Source: Vibrio sinensis (GTDB taxonomy: Bacteria; Pseudomonadota; Gammaproteobacteria; Enterobacterales; Vibrionaceae). Taken from it: a stretch of DNA of 64,000 nt. The stretch is taken from contig NZ_QVMU01000001.1 in NCBI RefSeq assembly GCF_003605645.1, positions 372,001-436,000 of the forward strand, in the 5' to 3' direction. Shown here piece after piece: positions 1 through 7,608 of this stretch. The position numbers and the translations under genes were made by a program. How positions within the stretch are numbered: position 1 is the stretch's first letter; every line of letters begins with the position of its first letter. The notes under the pieces are model-generated. The model ran no database searches and had not been told where the DNA came from. It saw only the letters and a program-made list of their open reading frames with translations.

Positions 1-56
1 GGGGGAGGTTAGGAGGGGGTTGTACGGCTTGGTGTGAAGTTCAATGCGCTTGGTAG
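1..56. repeat. Partial copy of the ~370-bp repeat found at 3457-4712
   Basis: The first ~56 bases start with a G-rich stretch (GGGGGAGGTTAGGAGGGGG) followed by TTGTACGGCTTGGTGTG and a CGCTTGGT motif. This matches the interior of each unit in the array at 3457-4712 with only a few substitutions. The copy is cut by the window edge, so its full extent is unknown. Together with the downstream array it brackets the toxin-antitoxin, epimerase and Fic genes with directly repeated DNA. Confidence 0.85.
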
Positions 57-133
57 GTTAGCCGTGAAGCACCTTATTACAGGTGTCATATTCACAAAGC
101 TTAAAAATCAAATCCGTATTAGTTCCGTACAAG

Positions 134-162
134 TTGTGCTTTGGTTGTTGAAATCTTATAAT
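134..162 (+). promoter_or_regulatory. Promoter of the toxin-antitoxin operon
   Basis: A -35-like TTGTGC at 134-139 is separated by 17 bases from a perfect -10 TATAAT at 157-162. Transcription would start near 168-170, at the edge of the palindrome at 172-188 and about 35 bases before the antitoxin start codon. The spacing is optimal and no other gene lies close enough to use it. Confidence 0.6.
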
Positions 163-171
163 CAGATTAAT

Positions 172-188
172 TACGGAATTAATCCGTA
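172..188. promoter_or_regulatory. Palindromic operator of the toxin-antitoxin operon
   Basis: TACGGA-ATTAA-TCCGTA is a perfect 6-bp inverted repeat that overlaps the expected transcription start and precedes the antitoxin Shine-Dalgarno (TGGAGG). Two more CCGTA half-sites lie upstream near 115-130. DUF1778 antitoxins have ribbon-helix-helix DNA-binding N-termini and autorepress at such palindromes, so this is the probable operator. Binding itself is inferred. Confidence 0.55.
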
Positions 189-202
189 CAATTGGAGGTT
201 TT

Positions 203-472
203 ATGGCTAGTGCTAGACTTGATATCCGTTTGGATGAAGAAATCAAAGCTAAGGCTGAGAAAGCTTCAGCTTTACTTGGTTTAAAAAGCTTAACTGAATA
301 CGTTGTTCGTCTAATAGACGAAGACTCAACACAGGTAATTTCTGAGCATGAAAGCATCACTGTTGAAGCAAATGTATTTGATCAATTCATGATTGCTTGT
401 GACGAGGCTAAGGCTCCGAATAAAGCATTACTTGAAGCTGCTGCATTTACTAAAAGTGGTGAGTTTAAGTGA
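203..472 (+). CDS. DUF1778-family antitoxin (TacA-like) of a GNAT toxin-antitoxin module
   Basis: An 89-aa protein whose N-terminus (ASARLDIRLDEEIKAKAEKA) is the ribbon-helix-helix DNA-binding segment of the DUF1778 family. The acidic, flexible C-terminal part is the region that neutralises the toxin in TacA-type antitoxins. The ATG at 203 follows a good TGGAGG Shine-Dalgarno. The stop codon overlaps the toxin start by four bases (GTGA), the usual arrangement in type II modules. The antitoxin should bind and inhibit the acetyltransferase encoded next and repress the operon through the palindrome just upstream. Family assignment is by motif reading; the specific partner follows from position. 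Confidence 0.88.
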   Translation: MASARLDIRLDEEIKAKAEKASALLGLKSLTEYVVRLIDEDSTQVISEHESITVEANVFDQFMIACDEAKAPNKALLEAAAFTKSGEFK

Positions 473-999
473 GTTATTCCAAAACTTTCAAAGAGTTGGA
501 TAAATCACAGCACGATAGAGCATCATTTGACTGTGGGGAAAAAGAGTTAAATGATTTTATCCAAACCCAAGCCGCTAAACATATGCAAGCAGGTATTAGC
601 CGCACAATGGTTTTGCCTGCTTTAGTGCCATTACCAAATCAGAAATATCCAATTTGTTCATTTTATAGTATTGCGCCAAGTTCGATTAGCCGTGATACGT
701 TGCCACAAGCGATGGCTAAAAAATTACCTCGTTATCCCGTTCCTGTCTTCCTTTTAGCTCAACTTGCGGTTCATAAAGAATTTCATGGCAGTGGGTTAGG
801 TAAAGTTAGCTTAATCAAAGCTCTCGAATATCTTTGGGAAATTAACTTTCACATGAGAGCTTATGCCATTGTTGTTGATTGTTTAACTGAACAAGCTGAA
901 TCATTTTACGCAAAATATGGTTTCGAGGTTCTTTGTGAAATCAATGGTCGTGTAAGAATGTTTATTCCGATGAAAACCGTTGGACAGTTGTTCACTTAG
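469..999 (+). CDS. GNAT-family acetyltransferase toxin (TacT-like)
   Basis: A 176-aa Gcn5-related N-acetyltransferase translated from a GTG codon overlapping the antitoxin stop. Visible family features are an N-terminal FDCGEKELNDF segment, the acetyl-CoA pyrophosphate-binding loop HGSGLG (about residues 106-111) and a C-terminal ESFYAKYGF segment carrying the conserved tyrosine. Known TacT-type toxins acetylate the amino group of charged tRNAs and block translation; the tRNA target here is inferred from the family. The pairing with a DUF1778 antitoxin and the four-base overlap make this a complete, probably functional module. Such modules are common in Vibrio chromosomal integrons and other accessory DNA, where they stabilise flanking sequence. 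Confidence 0.9.
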   Translation: MSYSKTFKELDKSQHDRASFDCGEKELNDFIQTQAAKHMQAGISRTMVLPALVPLPNQKYPICSFYSIAPSSISRDTLPQAMAKKLPRYPVPVFLLAQLAVHKEFHGSGLGKVSLIKALEYLWEINFHMRAYAIVVDCLTEQAESFYAKYGFEVLCEINGRVRMFIPMKTVGQLFT

Positions 1000-1171
1000 A
1001 CGTAAGAGTGAATATAACCAATGCATGAACACGATTTTCTACACTCGGCGTTGTCAGTTTGCCTTTAGTTTCAGTGATTAAGATAGTAAAACTCAGCTAG
1101 GTCTGTATCGTAGCAAACGTCTTATGCAGGCATTAGTTGTTTTGAGGTCAATAATTATTAAGGTGCCTTAA

Positions 1172-2053
1172 ATGAGAATATTGGTAACAGGCTCTGCGGG
1201 TAGAGTCGGGCGTGCAATCTATATTAAATTAATGCGAACACATGACGTAGTCGGTATTGATAAAACACCTTGTTCAACAGCCGATTACATTGGTGATATC
1301 CGTGATAGTGCTCTGGTTGATAAGGCTCTTGAAAATATTGATGTCATCGTTCATACAGCGGCTCTTCATGCTCCTCATGTTGGTTTAGTACCTGATTCAG
1401 AGTTTCAATCTATCAACGTAGATGCGACTGAGAAATTGGCTTTGGCTGGCGTAAAAGCCGGTGTTAAACACTTTATTTTTACCAGTACAACGGCGTTGTA
1501 CGGTTATTCTTCGACACCTAAAGGTATTGCAGGTTGGATTAATGAGGAAATTACCCCGCAACCCAAGTCGATTTATCATAGAAGTAAAATTGCGGCTGAA
1601 ACTAAGTTAGAAGAAATTTCAAACCTGTTTCAGCTTCCAGTGACTGTGCTGCAAATGTCGAGATGCTTTCCTGAGCCTGCGGACTTAATGGCAGTTTTTC
1701 GCCTGACTCGTGGTATTGATGCTCGCGACGTAGCAAGTGCTCATTTGTGTGCTGTGGAAAAACGTTTAAGCGGTTTTAATCGTTTTATAATCTCAGGTGT
1801 AACACCTTTTCATCTTTCAGATTGTGAAGCTCTATATAATGAAGCTGAAGCAGTCATTAAGCGTAAGTGCCCGGAAATCGCCCTAGCATTTAAACAAAGA
1901 GATTGGCAGTTACCTAAAGGCTTAGATCGCGTATATGATTCATCGTCCGCACGTGAGAAATTAGGTTGGTCACCTATACATGGTTTTGAAAGTGTTTTGG
2001 ATATGCTAGATACTGAAACAGCAGAAGTATTACCAATTTTGAAACACAGTTAA
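1172..2053 (+). CDS. NAD-dependent epimerase/dehydratase (extended SDR)
   Basis: A 293-aa extended short-chain dehydrogenase/reductase. The N-terminal Rossmann motif GSAGRVG (residues 7-13), an early aspartate (D30) after the second strand, and the catalytic YHRSK (Y135, K139) preceded by the FTSTTALYG serine/threonine are all present, so the enzyme should be active. The aspartate suggests NAD rather than NADP. The substrate cannot be read from sequence; relatives act on nucleotide sugars or small aldehydes and alcohols. An AAGGTG Shine-Dalgarno precedes the ATG at 1172. It stands alone, about 170 bases after the toxin gene, without sugar-pathway neighbours, so it is probably cargo of the accessory segment. 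The 171-base gap upstream shows no clear element. Confidence 0.8.
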   Translation: MRILVTGSAGRVGRAIYIKLMRTHDVVGIDKTPCSTADYIGDIRDSALVDKALENIDVIVHTAALHAPHVGLVPDSEFQSINVDATEKLALAGVKAGVKHFIFTSTTALYGYSSTPKGIAGWINEEITPQPKSIYHRSKIAAETKLEEISNLFQLPVTVLQMSRCFPEPADLMAVFRLTRGIDARDVASAHLCAVEKRLSGFNRFIISGVTPFHLSDCEALYNEAEAVIKRKCPEIALAFKQRDWQLPKGLDRVYDSSSAREKLGWSPIHGFESVLDMLDTETAEVLPILKHS

Positions 2054-2317
2054 CAAATAAGATTAGGCGCTGCGTAGTCGGTGTTGAATACCGAGTGTTG
2101 AACAAGTCCGAGCCTCTATTTATATCAGTAAATAGTACGATCTACACTAACAAGGTGTCTACCTTAGCGTTATTCAAGGCAAGCGCAGTCTTAGTTTTTT
2201 ATTGTTCTAGGTGAGATCGACATTAACTCTGATGTTGGCGAGTGATTTGATTATCCTTAAGATTCAAATCATAATATGATTCGAATAGTTAATTTTATCG
2301 AATCATGGGATACGCTG

Positions 2318-3421
2318 ATGTGGATCTGGCAACAACAGCACTGGCCAACGTTTACTTGGGATAAAACGGTTATCGAACCTCGCTTGCGTGACATTCGGCT
2401 CAAGCAGGGGATCTTGCTGGGAAAAATGACCAGTCAATCGCAAGATGTCACTGAAACTATGCTAGACACCTTATTGGCAAATATCGTTCATTCGAGTGCT
2501 ATCGAGGGCGAAAAACTCAATGCGTTTTCAGTGCGTTCCTCTTTGGCTAACAAGCTTGGCATTAGTGAAGAGCACCCGTTTCCTACTACTGAGCAGACCG
2601 ATGGCTTAGCTGAAATCATGCTTGATGCGGTCGAAAACCTTGGGACTCCACTGACACTCGAGCGTATTCTTCATTGGCATGAGCGGTTATTTCCTGCCGG
2701 TTACACCCTGTTTAAACCAGTGATTGGTGGCCAGTTACGCGGCGACGCACCAATGCAAGTAGTATCTGGTCGAATTGATCGCCCAGTGGTGCATTTTGAA
2801 GCCCCACAACGGGCAATACTTGATGACGAGCTAGCGCAATTTATCGAGTGGTTTAATGCTTCCAAACAAGAGGCTTCCTTCGACCCGTTACTGCGTGCTG
2901 CGATCACCCATTTATGGTTTGTGACGTTGCACCCGTTAGATGATGGTAATGGACGGATCACCCGCTTGCTGACGGACTTAGCCCTCGCGCAAGCTGAACA
3001 ACAATCGGTGCGTTTTTATGCCATGTCAGTAGGGATTTTGGCTAATCGTAAAAGCTATTACGAAACCTTAGAGCAAACCCAAAAAGGCGGGATGGATATT
3101 ACGCCTTGGCTTGAATGGTTTTTTAATACGCTGGAAGAAACTTTTTCCGATGCGCTTAAGGAAATAGATCAAACTGTCTATAAAACCAACTTTTGGCGTC
3201 ACGTCGATCAAACTAAGCTGTCGGCAGAGCAAGTAAAAGTGCTCAATCGCATGTTGGATGGTGACTTTGAAGATGGCATTAATACTGATCGGTACCATAA
3301 AGTAGCGAAGGTAAGTAAGCCGACGGCAACGCGCCATTTGGCGGCGTTGGTGGAGTTGAAATGCCTCGTTAAATCGGACTCAGGCGGCCGGAGTACACGC
3401 TATTATTTGCCAAAAGATTAG
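2318..3421 (+). CDS. Fic-domain protein with DUF4172 N-terminus and C-terminal winged helix
   Basis: A Fic (filamentation induced by cAMP) protein of about 367 aa. The start at 2318 is chosen because the N-terminus WIWQQQHWPTFTWD is the conserved opening of the DUF4172 family; an ATG 42 bases upstream is in frame but adds unrelated residues. The core motif HPLDDGNGRITR matches HxxxDGNGRxxR, so AMP (or other NMP) transfer to a hydroxyl is expected. An upstream SSAIEG segment matches the (S/T)xxxE(G/N) inhibitory helix of class II Fic proteins, meaning the activity is autoinhibited in cis. The C-terminus (KVAKVSKPTATRHLAALVE) reads as a winged helix-turn-helix. No separate antitoxin gene is adjacent, consistent with self-inhibition. 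The 222-base gap before it holds no obvious element. Confidence 0.88.
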   Translation: MWIWQQQHWPTFTWDKTVIEPRLRDIRLKQGILLGKMTSQSQDVTETMLDTLLANIVHSSAIEGEKLNAFSVRSSLANKLGISEEHPFPTTEQTDGLAEIMLDAVENLGTPLTLERILHWHERLFPAGYTLFKPVIGGQLRGDAPMQVVSGRIDRPVVHFEAPQRAILDDELAQFIEWFNASKQEASFDPLLRAAITHLWFVTLHPLDDGNGRITRLLTDLALAQAEQQSVRFYAMSVGILANRKSYYETLEQTQKGGMDITPWLEWFFNTLEETFSDALKEIDQTVYKTNFWRHVDQTKLSAEQVKVLNRMLDGDFEDGINTDRYHKVAKVSKPTATRHLAALVELKCLVKSDSGGRSTRYYLPKD

Positions 3422-3456
3422 TGCTGAAGACCACTAAATATTGCCATTGCTTATCC

Positions 3457-4712
3457 TAAAAATTCGTCCTGAATTTTTCCCTCGTGTGGTGCGTATCTTC
3501 AGTGTTCGCTATTTTGTTCCTCCCTACGCCATAGAAAATGGGCCGGAAAACTCAACAAGGTGTGTAAGTACGATGGAATCACTTGGCGATCACACAACTG
3601 TTTCTTAATTGTGCAATATCGACATTCCCTTTTTAGTTTGTCTGGTCGGTATGTTCCGCTTAAAAGTCAGTGCTTTCCTTTAGTCTTGTGAATGCGGACC
3701 AATAACTCTTTGTCTTGCCAAAGAGTCATCAGAAAGGCGCTTTGGGAACTATGGTGTAGTCCGGTCGCTTTTAGGCGTTCCCGACGCAGAAAAGCTAAAA
3801 ATTCGTCCTGAATTTTTCCTCGTATAGTGCATATCTTCAGTGTTCGGTATTTCGTTCCTCCCCCTACGCTATAGAAAATGGGCCGGAAAACTCAACAAGG
3901 GGGAGGTTAGGAGGGGGTTGTACGACTTGGTGTGAAAGTGCAACAGTATTGCTTGGTGAACACACAACTGTTTCTTAATAGTGTAATGTCGAAATCCCCT
4001 TTCTAGTTTATCTAGTCTGTATGTTCCGCTTAAAAATCAGTGCCTTTCTTTAGTCTTGTGAATGCGGACCAATAACTCTTTGTCTTGCCAAAGAGTCATC
4101 AGAAAGGCGCTTTGGAATTGAGGGTGTGGTCCGGTCGCTTTTTGGCGTTCCCGACGCCGAAAAGCTAAAAAATCGTCCATGAATTTTTCCCTCGTGTTGT
4201 GCGTACTTTCGGTGTTTGGTATTTCGTTCCTCCCCCTACGCTATAGAACATGGGCCTGAAAACTCAACAAGGGGGAGGTTAGAAGGGGGTTGTACGACTT
4301 GGTGTGTAAGTACGATGGGAGCGCTTGGTGAACACACAACTGTTTCTTAATTATGCAATATCGACATTCCCTTTTTAGTTTGTCTGGTCGGTATGTTCCG
4401 CTTAAAAGTCAGTGCTTTTCTTTAGTCTTGTGAATGCGGACCAATAACTCTTTGTCTTGCCAAAGAGTCATCAGAAAGGTGCTTTGGGAACGATGGTGTA
4501 GTCCGGTCGCTTTTAGGCGTTCCCGACGCCGAAAACCTAAAAATTCGTCCATGAATTTTTCCCTCGTGTGGTGCATATCTTCAGTGTTCGGTATTTTGTT
4601 CCTCCCCCTACGCCATAGAAATGGACCGGAAAACTCAACAAGGGGGAGGTTAGGAGGGGGTTGTACGATTTGGTGTGTAAGTACGATGGGAGCGCTTGGT
4701 GAACACAAAGCT
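3457..4712. repeat. Array of four ~370-bp tandem repeats with conserved hairpins
   Basis: Four head-to-tail units begin near 3457, 3797, 4167 and 4538. Periods are 340, 370 and 371 bases; the first is shorter because it lacks the ~30-base G-rich segment. The fourth unit is cut off near 4712 where unique sequence begins. Each full unit carries an ACTCTTT/AAAGAGT hairpin, a GGCGT/ACGCC hairpin, an AT-rich AAAAATTC/GAATTTTT inverted repeat followed by T residues, and a longer CCTCCCCCT/AGGGGGAGG inverted repeat. Reading frames crossing the units look like chance openings: they lack start signals and do not resemble proteins. The array occupies the 1.4-kb space between the Fic gene and the next gene. 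A partial copy is at 1-56. Confidence 0.9.
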
Positions 4713-4806
4713 AATGTGATTGGGCATTTTGACCATCGGGAGAGGGAATCCATGTCATTTGTTATGTTGCGTTGGTCTAAACTTCACTTTAACAAAGGAG
4801 TGCACC

Positions 4807-5232
4807 ATGCAAGAGTTAGACGAAATTGTTGCCACATTGGAAGATTATGCGAAAGCGTACTGTGCCAAAGATATAGATGCATTGATGTTAGTGTTTGATT
4901 CTATGGGTGATATTTCTGTTATTGGCACGGGTGAAGATGAATTGTGTTCGGGTGCTAAGTCTGTTGAGGCACTATTTCTTAGAAACTTCGCCGAAGCAAC
5001 AGCAACTAAGTTTGAATGGGGGTGGTCGGATATTATAGTTTCTGATGGTTGCGCCGTTGTTTCACAGTGCTTAACCATTCACTTGAACACTAAAAATGGA
5101 GCTATTAGCGTGCCTATTCGATGGAGTGTAGTTCTAAAAAAAAGAGAACGTTGGGTTTGGGTACATAGACATGCGTCTATTGCATCAGGCTCTCAAGCAA
5201 AAGGACAGGCTTACCCAAGTATCTCAGAATAA
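4807..5232 (+). CDS. SnoaL-like / nuclear transport factor 2 family protein
   Basis: A 141-aa protein starting at MQELDEIVATLEDYAKAYCA with an AAAGGAG Shine-Dalgarno six bases before the ATG at 4807; a longer in-frame reading upstream runs back into the repeat array and is rejected. The N-terminal helix, the mid-protein GDISVIGTGEDE segment and the C-terminal strand WVWVHRHASI fit the NTF2/SnoaL cone fold (DUF4440-like), whose members are ketosteroid-isomerase-like enzymes or ligand-binding proteins. No catalytic residues can be assigned with confidence, so the substrate is unknown. Small NTF2-like genes of this kind are frequent accessory cargo in vibrios. Confidence 0.72.
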   Translation: MQELDEIVATLEDYAKAYCAKDIDALMLVFDSMGDISVIGTGEDELCSGAKSVEALFLRNFAEATATKFEWGWSDIIVSDGCAVVSQCLTIHLNTKNGAISVPIRWSVVLKKRERWVWVHRHASIASGSQAKGQAYPSISE

Positions 5233-5252
5233 CGCGCCTAACAAATCATCTA

Positions 5253-5438
5253 GATGAACCCATTTCTCATTGGAGTAAACCAGAGCAGAATAAAGTAAAT
5301 GAAAATGGTGAAACTGAAGTCCAATACAAAATTTTCAGTGATAGTTGTGCGCATACTTTTTTCACAGATGCTCTGGGTGTTATCACCTCTTATGAGTATG
5401 AAAGTACATTTTTAGGTACTTGCAAACCTATTGGTTAA
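5253..5438 (+). pseudogene. 3' remnant of a small gene without a start codon
   Basis: An open frame of 61 codons ends at a TAA at 5436-5438 and reads DEPISHWSKPEQ ... CAHTFFTDALGVITSYEYES ... CKPIG. The composition and the cysteine pair look like a real, possibly secreted, protein C-terminus, but there is no ATG/GTG/TTG with a ribosome site in frame. It begins right after the stop of the SnoaL-like gene and a GCCTAAC motif. The likely explanation is a deletion or recombination that removed the 5' end. The rest of the gap to 5602 shows only an isolated TATAAT at 5570-5575 that could serve the next gene. Confidence 0.45.
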
Positions 5439-5602
5439 CACAACATACATTCATTTAGTAAGACTGATTCATCATGCTGGCATCTTGGTTTGAATCTAGT
5501 TCAACGTCTATCGCATTCAATTTGAGTTGTGTGGCAACAAGGTTCAGTCTTTAATTAGGCACTATTCTCTATAATGACTAATGGAACTGTTTGGAGATTG
5601 AT

Positions 5603-5929
5603 ATGGGTATTACAGAAGCTGATTGGAAAGTGTTTTGTGAAATTAAAAATTCAGCGATTCATAAGTACTGTACCGAGCAGTTAAACGAAGTCATCAATAA
5701 TATTACAGATGAATCGGTAGTTGCAGGGGAAAGGTTCCACTTTATGTGCCAATATTCAAAACGAGCAGAGAAGCAGATGAGAGCCATCTTTGATGGGCAT
5801 TCAAGAAGCTATGCATTTATACAATTACTGTTAATGTGTGAAGAAGACTTAGTTGATGCGGAGTCAATTTTGCGTCTTTCGGACGAACTGCAAAAAGATA
5901 TAACAATTCACTTGAGTAGACGAGCATGA
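5603..5929 (+). CDS. Hypothetical protein (108 aa)
   Basis: A 108-aa soluble protein I do not recognise. The ATG at 5603 is preferred over a TTG four codons upstream because GGAG at 5593-5596 sits 6 bases before it. The sequence is largely helical by eye, with an acidic C-terminal half (CEEDLVDAESILRLSDEL) and three cysteines. A TATAAT lies about 30 bases upstream. The stop codon is followed by TAACG-TTTAG-CGTTA, a short perfect hairpin without a T-run. It lies among other small plus-strand accessory genes. Confidence 0.6.
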   Translation: MGITEADWKVFCEIKNSAIHKYCTEQLNEVINNITDESVVAGERFHFMCQYSKRAEKQMRAIFDGHSRSYAFIQLLLMCEEDLVDAESILRLSDELQKDITIHLSRRA

Positions 5930-6001
5930 TAACGTTTAGCGTTATCGAATAAGATATGATTAGATTTGTAGATAAGTGAGTTTAGAAGGAAACGAAACCA
6001 T

Positions 6002-6379
6002 ATGAATTACGAAGAATTTAATCAATTTTGTGGTTCATTTGTTGGAACCAGCCACGTTGTTCAATGGGGCAATTCTGATGTATGGAAAGTCGGTGGAAAA
6101 GTCTTCGCTATTGGTGGTTGGAGTCATGATTCTAAAGCGGCATTCACGTTTAAAACGTCAGAGTTAAACTTTGAATTTCTCAGTGATTGTGATGGTTATC
6201 AGCCAGCGCCTTATTTTGCTAGTCGTGGTATGAAGTGGATTCAACAAATAGAAACCTCTGGAGCGCTTGATGAGGACTTAAAATACTATTTATCCGAGTC
6301 TTATCGTCTTGTTGCCTGTGGCCTGAGTAAACGTAAACAAAAAGAGCTGGGTATTAGTTTCGCCAATGAAACTTTGTAA
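6002..6379 (+). CDS. MmcQ/YjbR family protein
   Basis: A 125-aa MmcQ/YjbR-type protein: it opens with the family's helix (MNYEEFNQFCGSFVGTSHVV), then VWKVGGKVFAIGG, the phenylalanine-containing strand AAFTFKTSE, and the late YFASRGMKWIQ and LSESYRLVACGLSKRKQKELG segments. The fold resembles CyaY-like double-wing proteins and is thought to bind DNA or act as an adaptor; a precise role is not established. The length is normal for the family. A strong bidirectional terminator hairpin lies downstream at 6504-6546, before the convergent minus-strand gene. Confidence 0.82.
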   Translation: MNYEEFNQFCGSFVGTSHVVQWGNSDVWKVGGKVFAIGGWSHDSKAAFTFKTSELNFEFLSDCDGYQPAPYFASRGMKWIQQIETSGALDEDLKYYLSESYRLVACGLSKRKQKELGISFANETL

Positions 6380-6503
6380 TATCGCGTAATGACGAAGTTA
6401 GTGAGTTATCCGTCATTTAACTCGCGGCTATATTTAAAGTTGAATGGTTTAAAATTGAATGTTTGAACTTGAATCGTTTTACTTGAATGTATGTTTGATT
6501 ATT

Positions 6504-6546
6504 AATGCCACCAATAATGGACCTGCTATTATTGGTGGCATTTTAG
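6504..6546 (+). terminator. Intrinsic terminator between convergent genes
   Basis: AATGCCACCAATAAT is repeated in inverted orientation across a nine-base loop and followed by TTTT on the plus strand: a 15-bp stem. It ends the YjbR-like gene and probably also the opposing VC0807-family gene. Confidence 0.85.
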
Positions 6547-6581
6547 TTTCTCAGAAAAGTATCTACTTAACGTGAAAAAGT

Positions 6582-7277
6582 TTATTTTACGTGAAAAATC
6601 TGCTCTGTTTTCAGAGAGGTCATTGCACGAATTTGACGCCAAACGTAATAAAAAATACCCAGCATCATTAACATGCTTGGTATCGCAATGATTGGGTAAC
6701 TATACAATGTTAGCTTGCCTAACTCTTCGTTAAAGGCTGCGGTTCCCGCTGGGCTCGTTACAATCCAAGTGGCTAGGAAATAGTTCATCGCTGATGAAAA
6801 GGCAAAGGTACTCGCGAATAGATAATTCGATGACATCAGGCAGCGTTCGAATGCGTCTGAACGGCCATTTGCTTGTAATCGCTCTGTGATTAGAGAGAGG
6901 TTCAATACAGTATCGTTTAAGACCATCTTCTGCATAAATGGGTAACGAGTGAATGTTGACCCCAATACAGCAATACCAATAAGGCCTGGAATCAGAGCTT
7001 CTTTTAGCGCTAGCCAGCGTGTATCGAGTTCGAGTAAGCCAATCCCACCCGTTAGTAAAATACTCACAAAGCCCAGAGCAGAGATAAAGTTAAACTTCTT
7101 GTTGCGGACAAGATCCATACCACCATAAATAATGGGGAATAACAAAGCGACGATAAGCGCCATAGCCGTCCCTAGGTGTTCTTCGCCACTAAACTTCATC
7201 AATATGAATGAGGGGATAAAAACGTTAAAGAGAATTTCGAATAGGGGATTCGGCTTTTTTGCGGTGGTGTTACTCAT
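6582..7277 (-). CDS. VC0807-family inner-membrane protein
   Basis: A 231-aa polytopic protein with about six hydrophobic segments (for example FIPSFILMKF, MALIVALLFPIIYGG, ALGFVSILLTGGIGLL, ALIPGLIGIAVLG, NYFLATWIV and IIAIPSMLMMLGIFYYVW). The opening PNPLFEILFNVFIPSFILMKFSG and the MDLVRNKKFNFISALGF loop are characteristic of the VC0807 family, common in vibrios and related to intracellular-septation-type membrane proteins. Its function is unknown. An AGGAAATT ribosome site precedes the ATG. It stands alone, convergent with the YjbR-like gene. Confidence 0.75.
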   Translation of the reverse strand: MSNTTAKKPNPLFEILFNVFIPSFILMKFSGEEHLGTAMALIVALLFPIIYGGMDLVRNKKFNFISALGFVSILLTGGIGLLELDTRWLALKEALIPGLIGIAVLGSTFTRYPFMQKMVLNDTVLNLSLITERLQANGRSDAFERCLMSSNYLFASTFAFSSAMNYFLATWIVTSPAGTAAFNEELGKLTLYSYPIIAIPSMLMMLGIFYYVWRQIRAMTSLKTEQIFHVK

Positions 7278-7573
7278 AATTTCCTACTGACTTAATGTTG
7301 TCGGCTGTTACTTAATTATGAGGGGAAGTGTTCATTGGTTAGCGTCAGATGTAAAGCGTTAAAGCACCGAGTTATGTAACGACTTATGAAATCGGTAGAT
7401 TTTGGAGGGGTGAATCGCAAAAATTAGTAGCATCAGCGATGCTAATATTGAAGATTTGCTGTTAGAGGCCAATAAACAATCTCGTCTCTAAAGCTGCTCA
7501 ATCCTTAAAATATTTCTATCTTTAAAGCATTGTTCTTTAGCTCGTTCTTCTTTAACTAAGGCGCTATCTGTCG

Positions 7574-7597
7574 CAGTTATGATAGCTATCATAACTG
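7574..7597. repeat. Perfect 24-bp palindrome
   Basis: Two 12-base arms, CAGTTATGATAG and CTATCATAACTG, meet with no spacer. It lies 12 bases beyond the stop codon of the small minus-strand gene at 7609-7830. As RNA it could fold only with a few central bases unpaired, and no T-run follows on the minus strand, so it is not a typical terminator. A dimeric protein site is possible. The rest of the gap 7278-7608 holds one short AGCATC-AGC-GATGCT hairpin near 7422-7436 and nothing else recognisable. Confidence 0.7.
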
Positions 7598-7608
7598 AAC
7601 ATTCGTGC

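Noticed and set aside
1000..1171. A small gene between the toxin and epimerase genes
   Set aside because: No open frame with a ribosome site and no hairpin of note.
3457..4712. CRISPR array
   Set aside because: Units are ~370 bases and similar throughout; there are no short repeats with unique spacers and no cas genes.
3457..4712. Integron attC (VCR) array
   Set aside because: Units are three times longer than VCRs, do not contain paired RYYYAAC and GTTRRRY ends, and are directly adjacent without cassettes between them.
4434..4898. 154-codon frame running from the repeat array into the SnoaL-like gene
   Set aside because: It is composed of repeat sequence plus an out-of-frame reading of the next gene; the copies of the same frame in other units are interrupted.
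5929..5948. TAACG-TTTAG-CGTTA as a terminator or attC
   Set aside because: The stem is only 5 bp, there is no T-run, and the core does not fit GTTRRRY.
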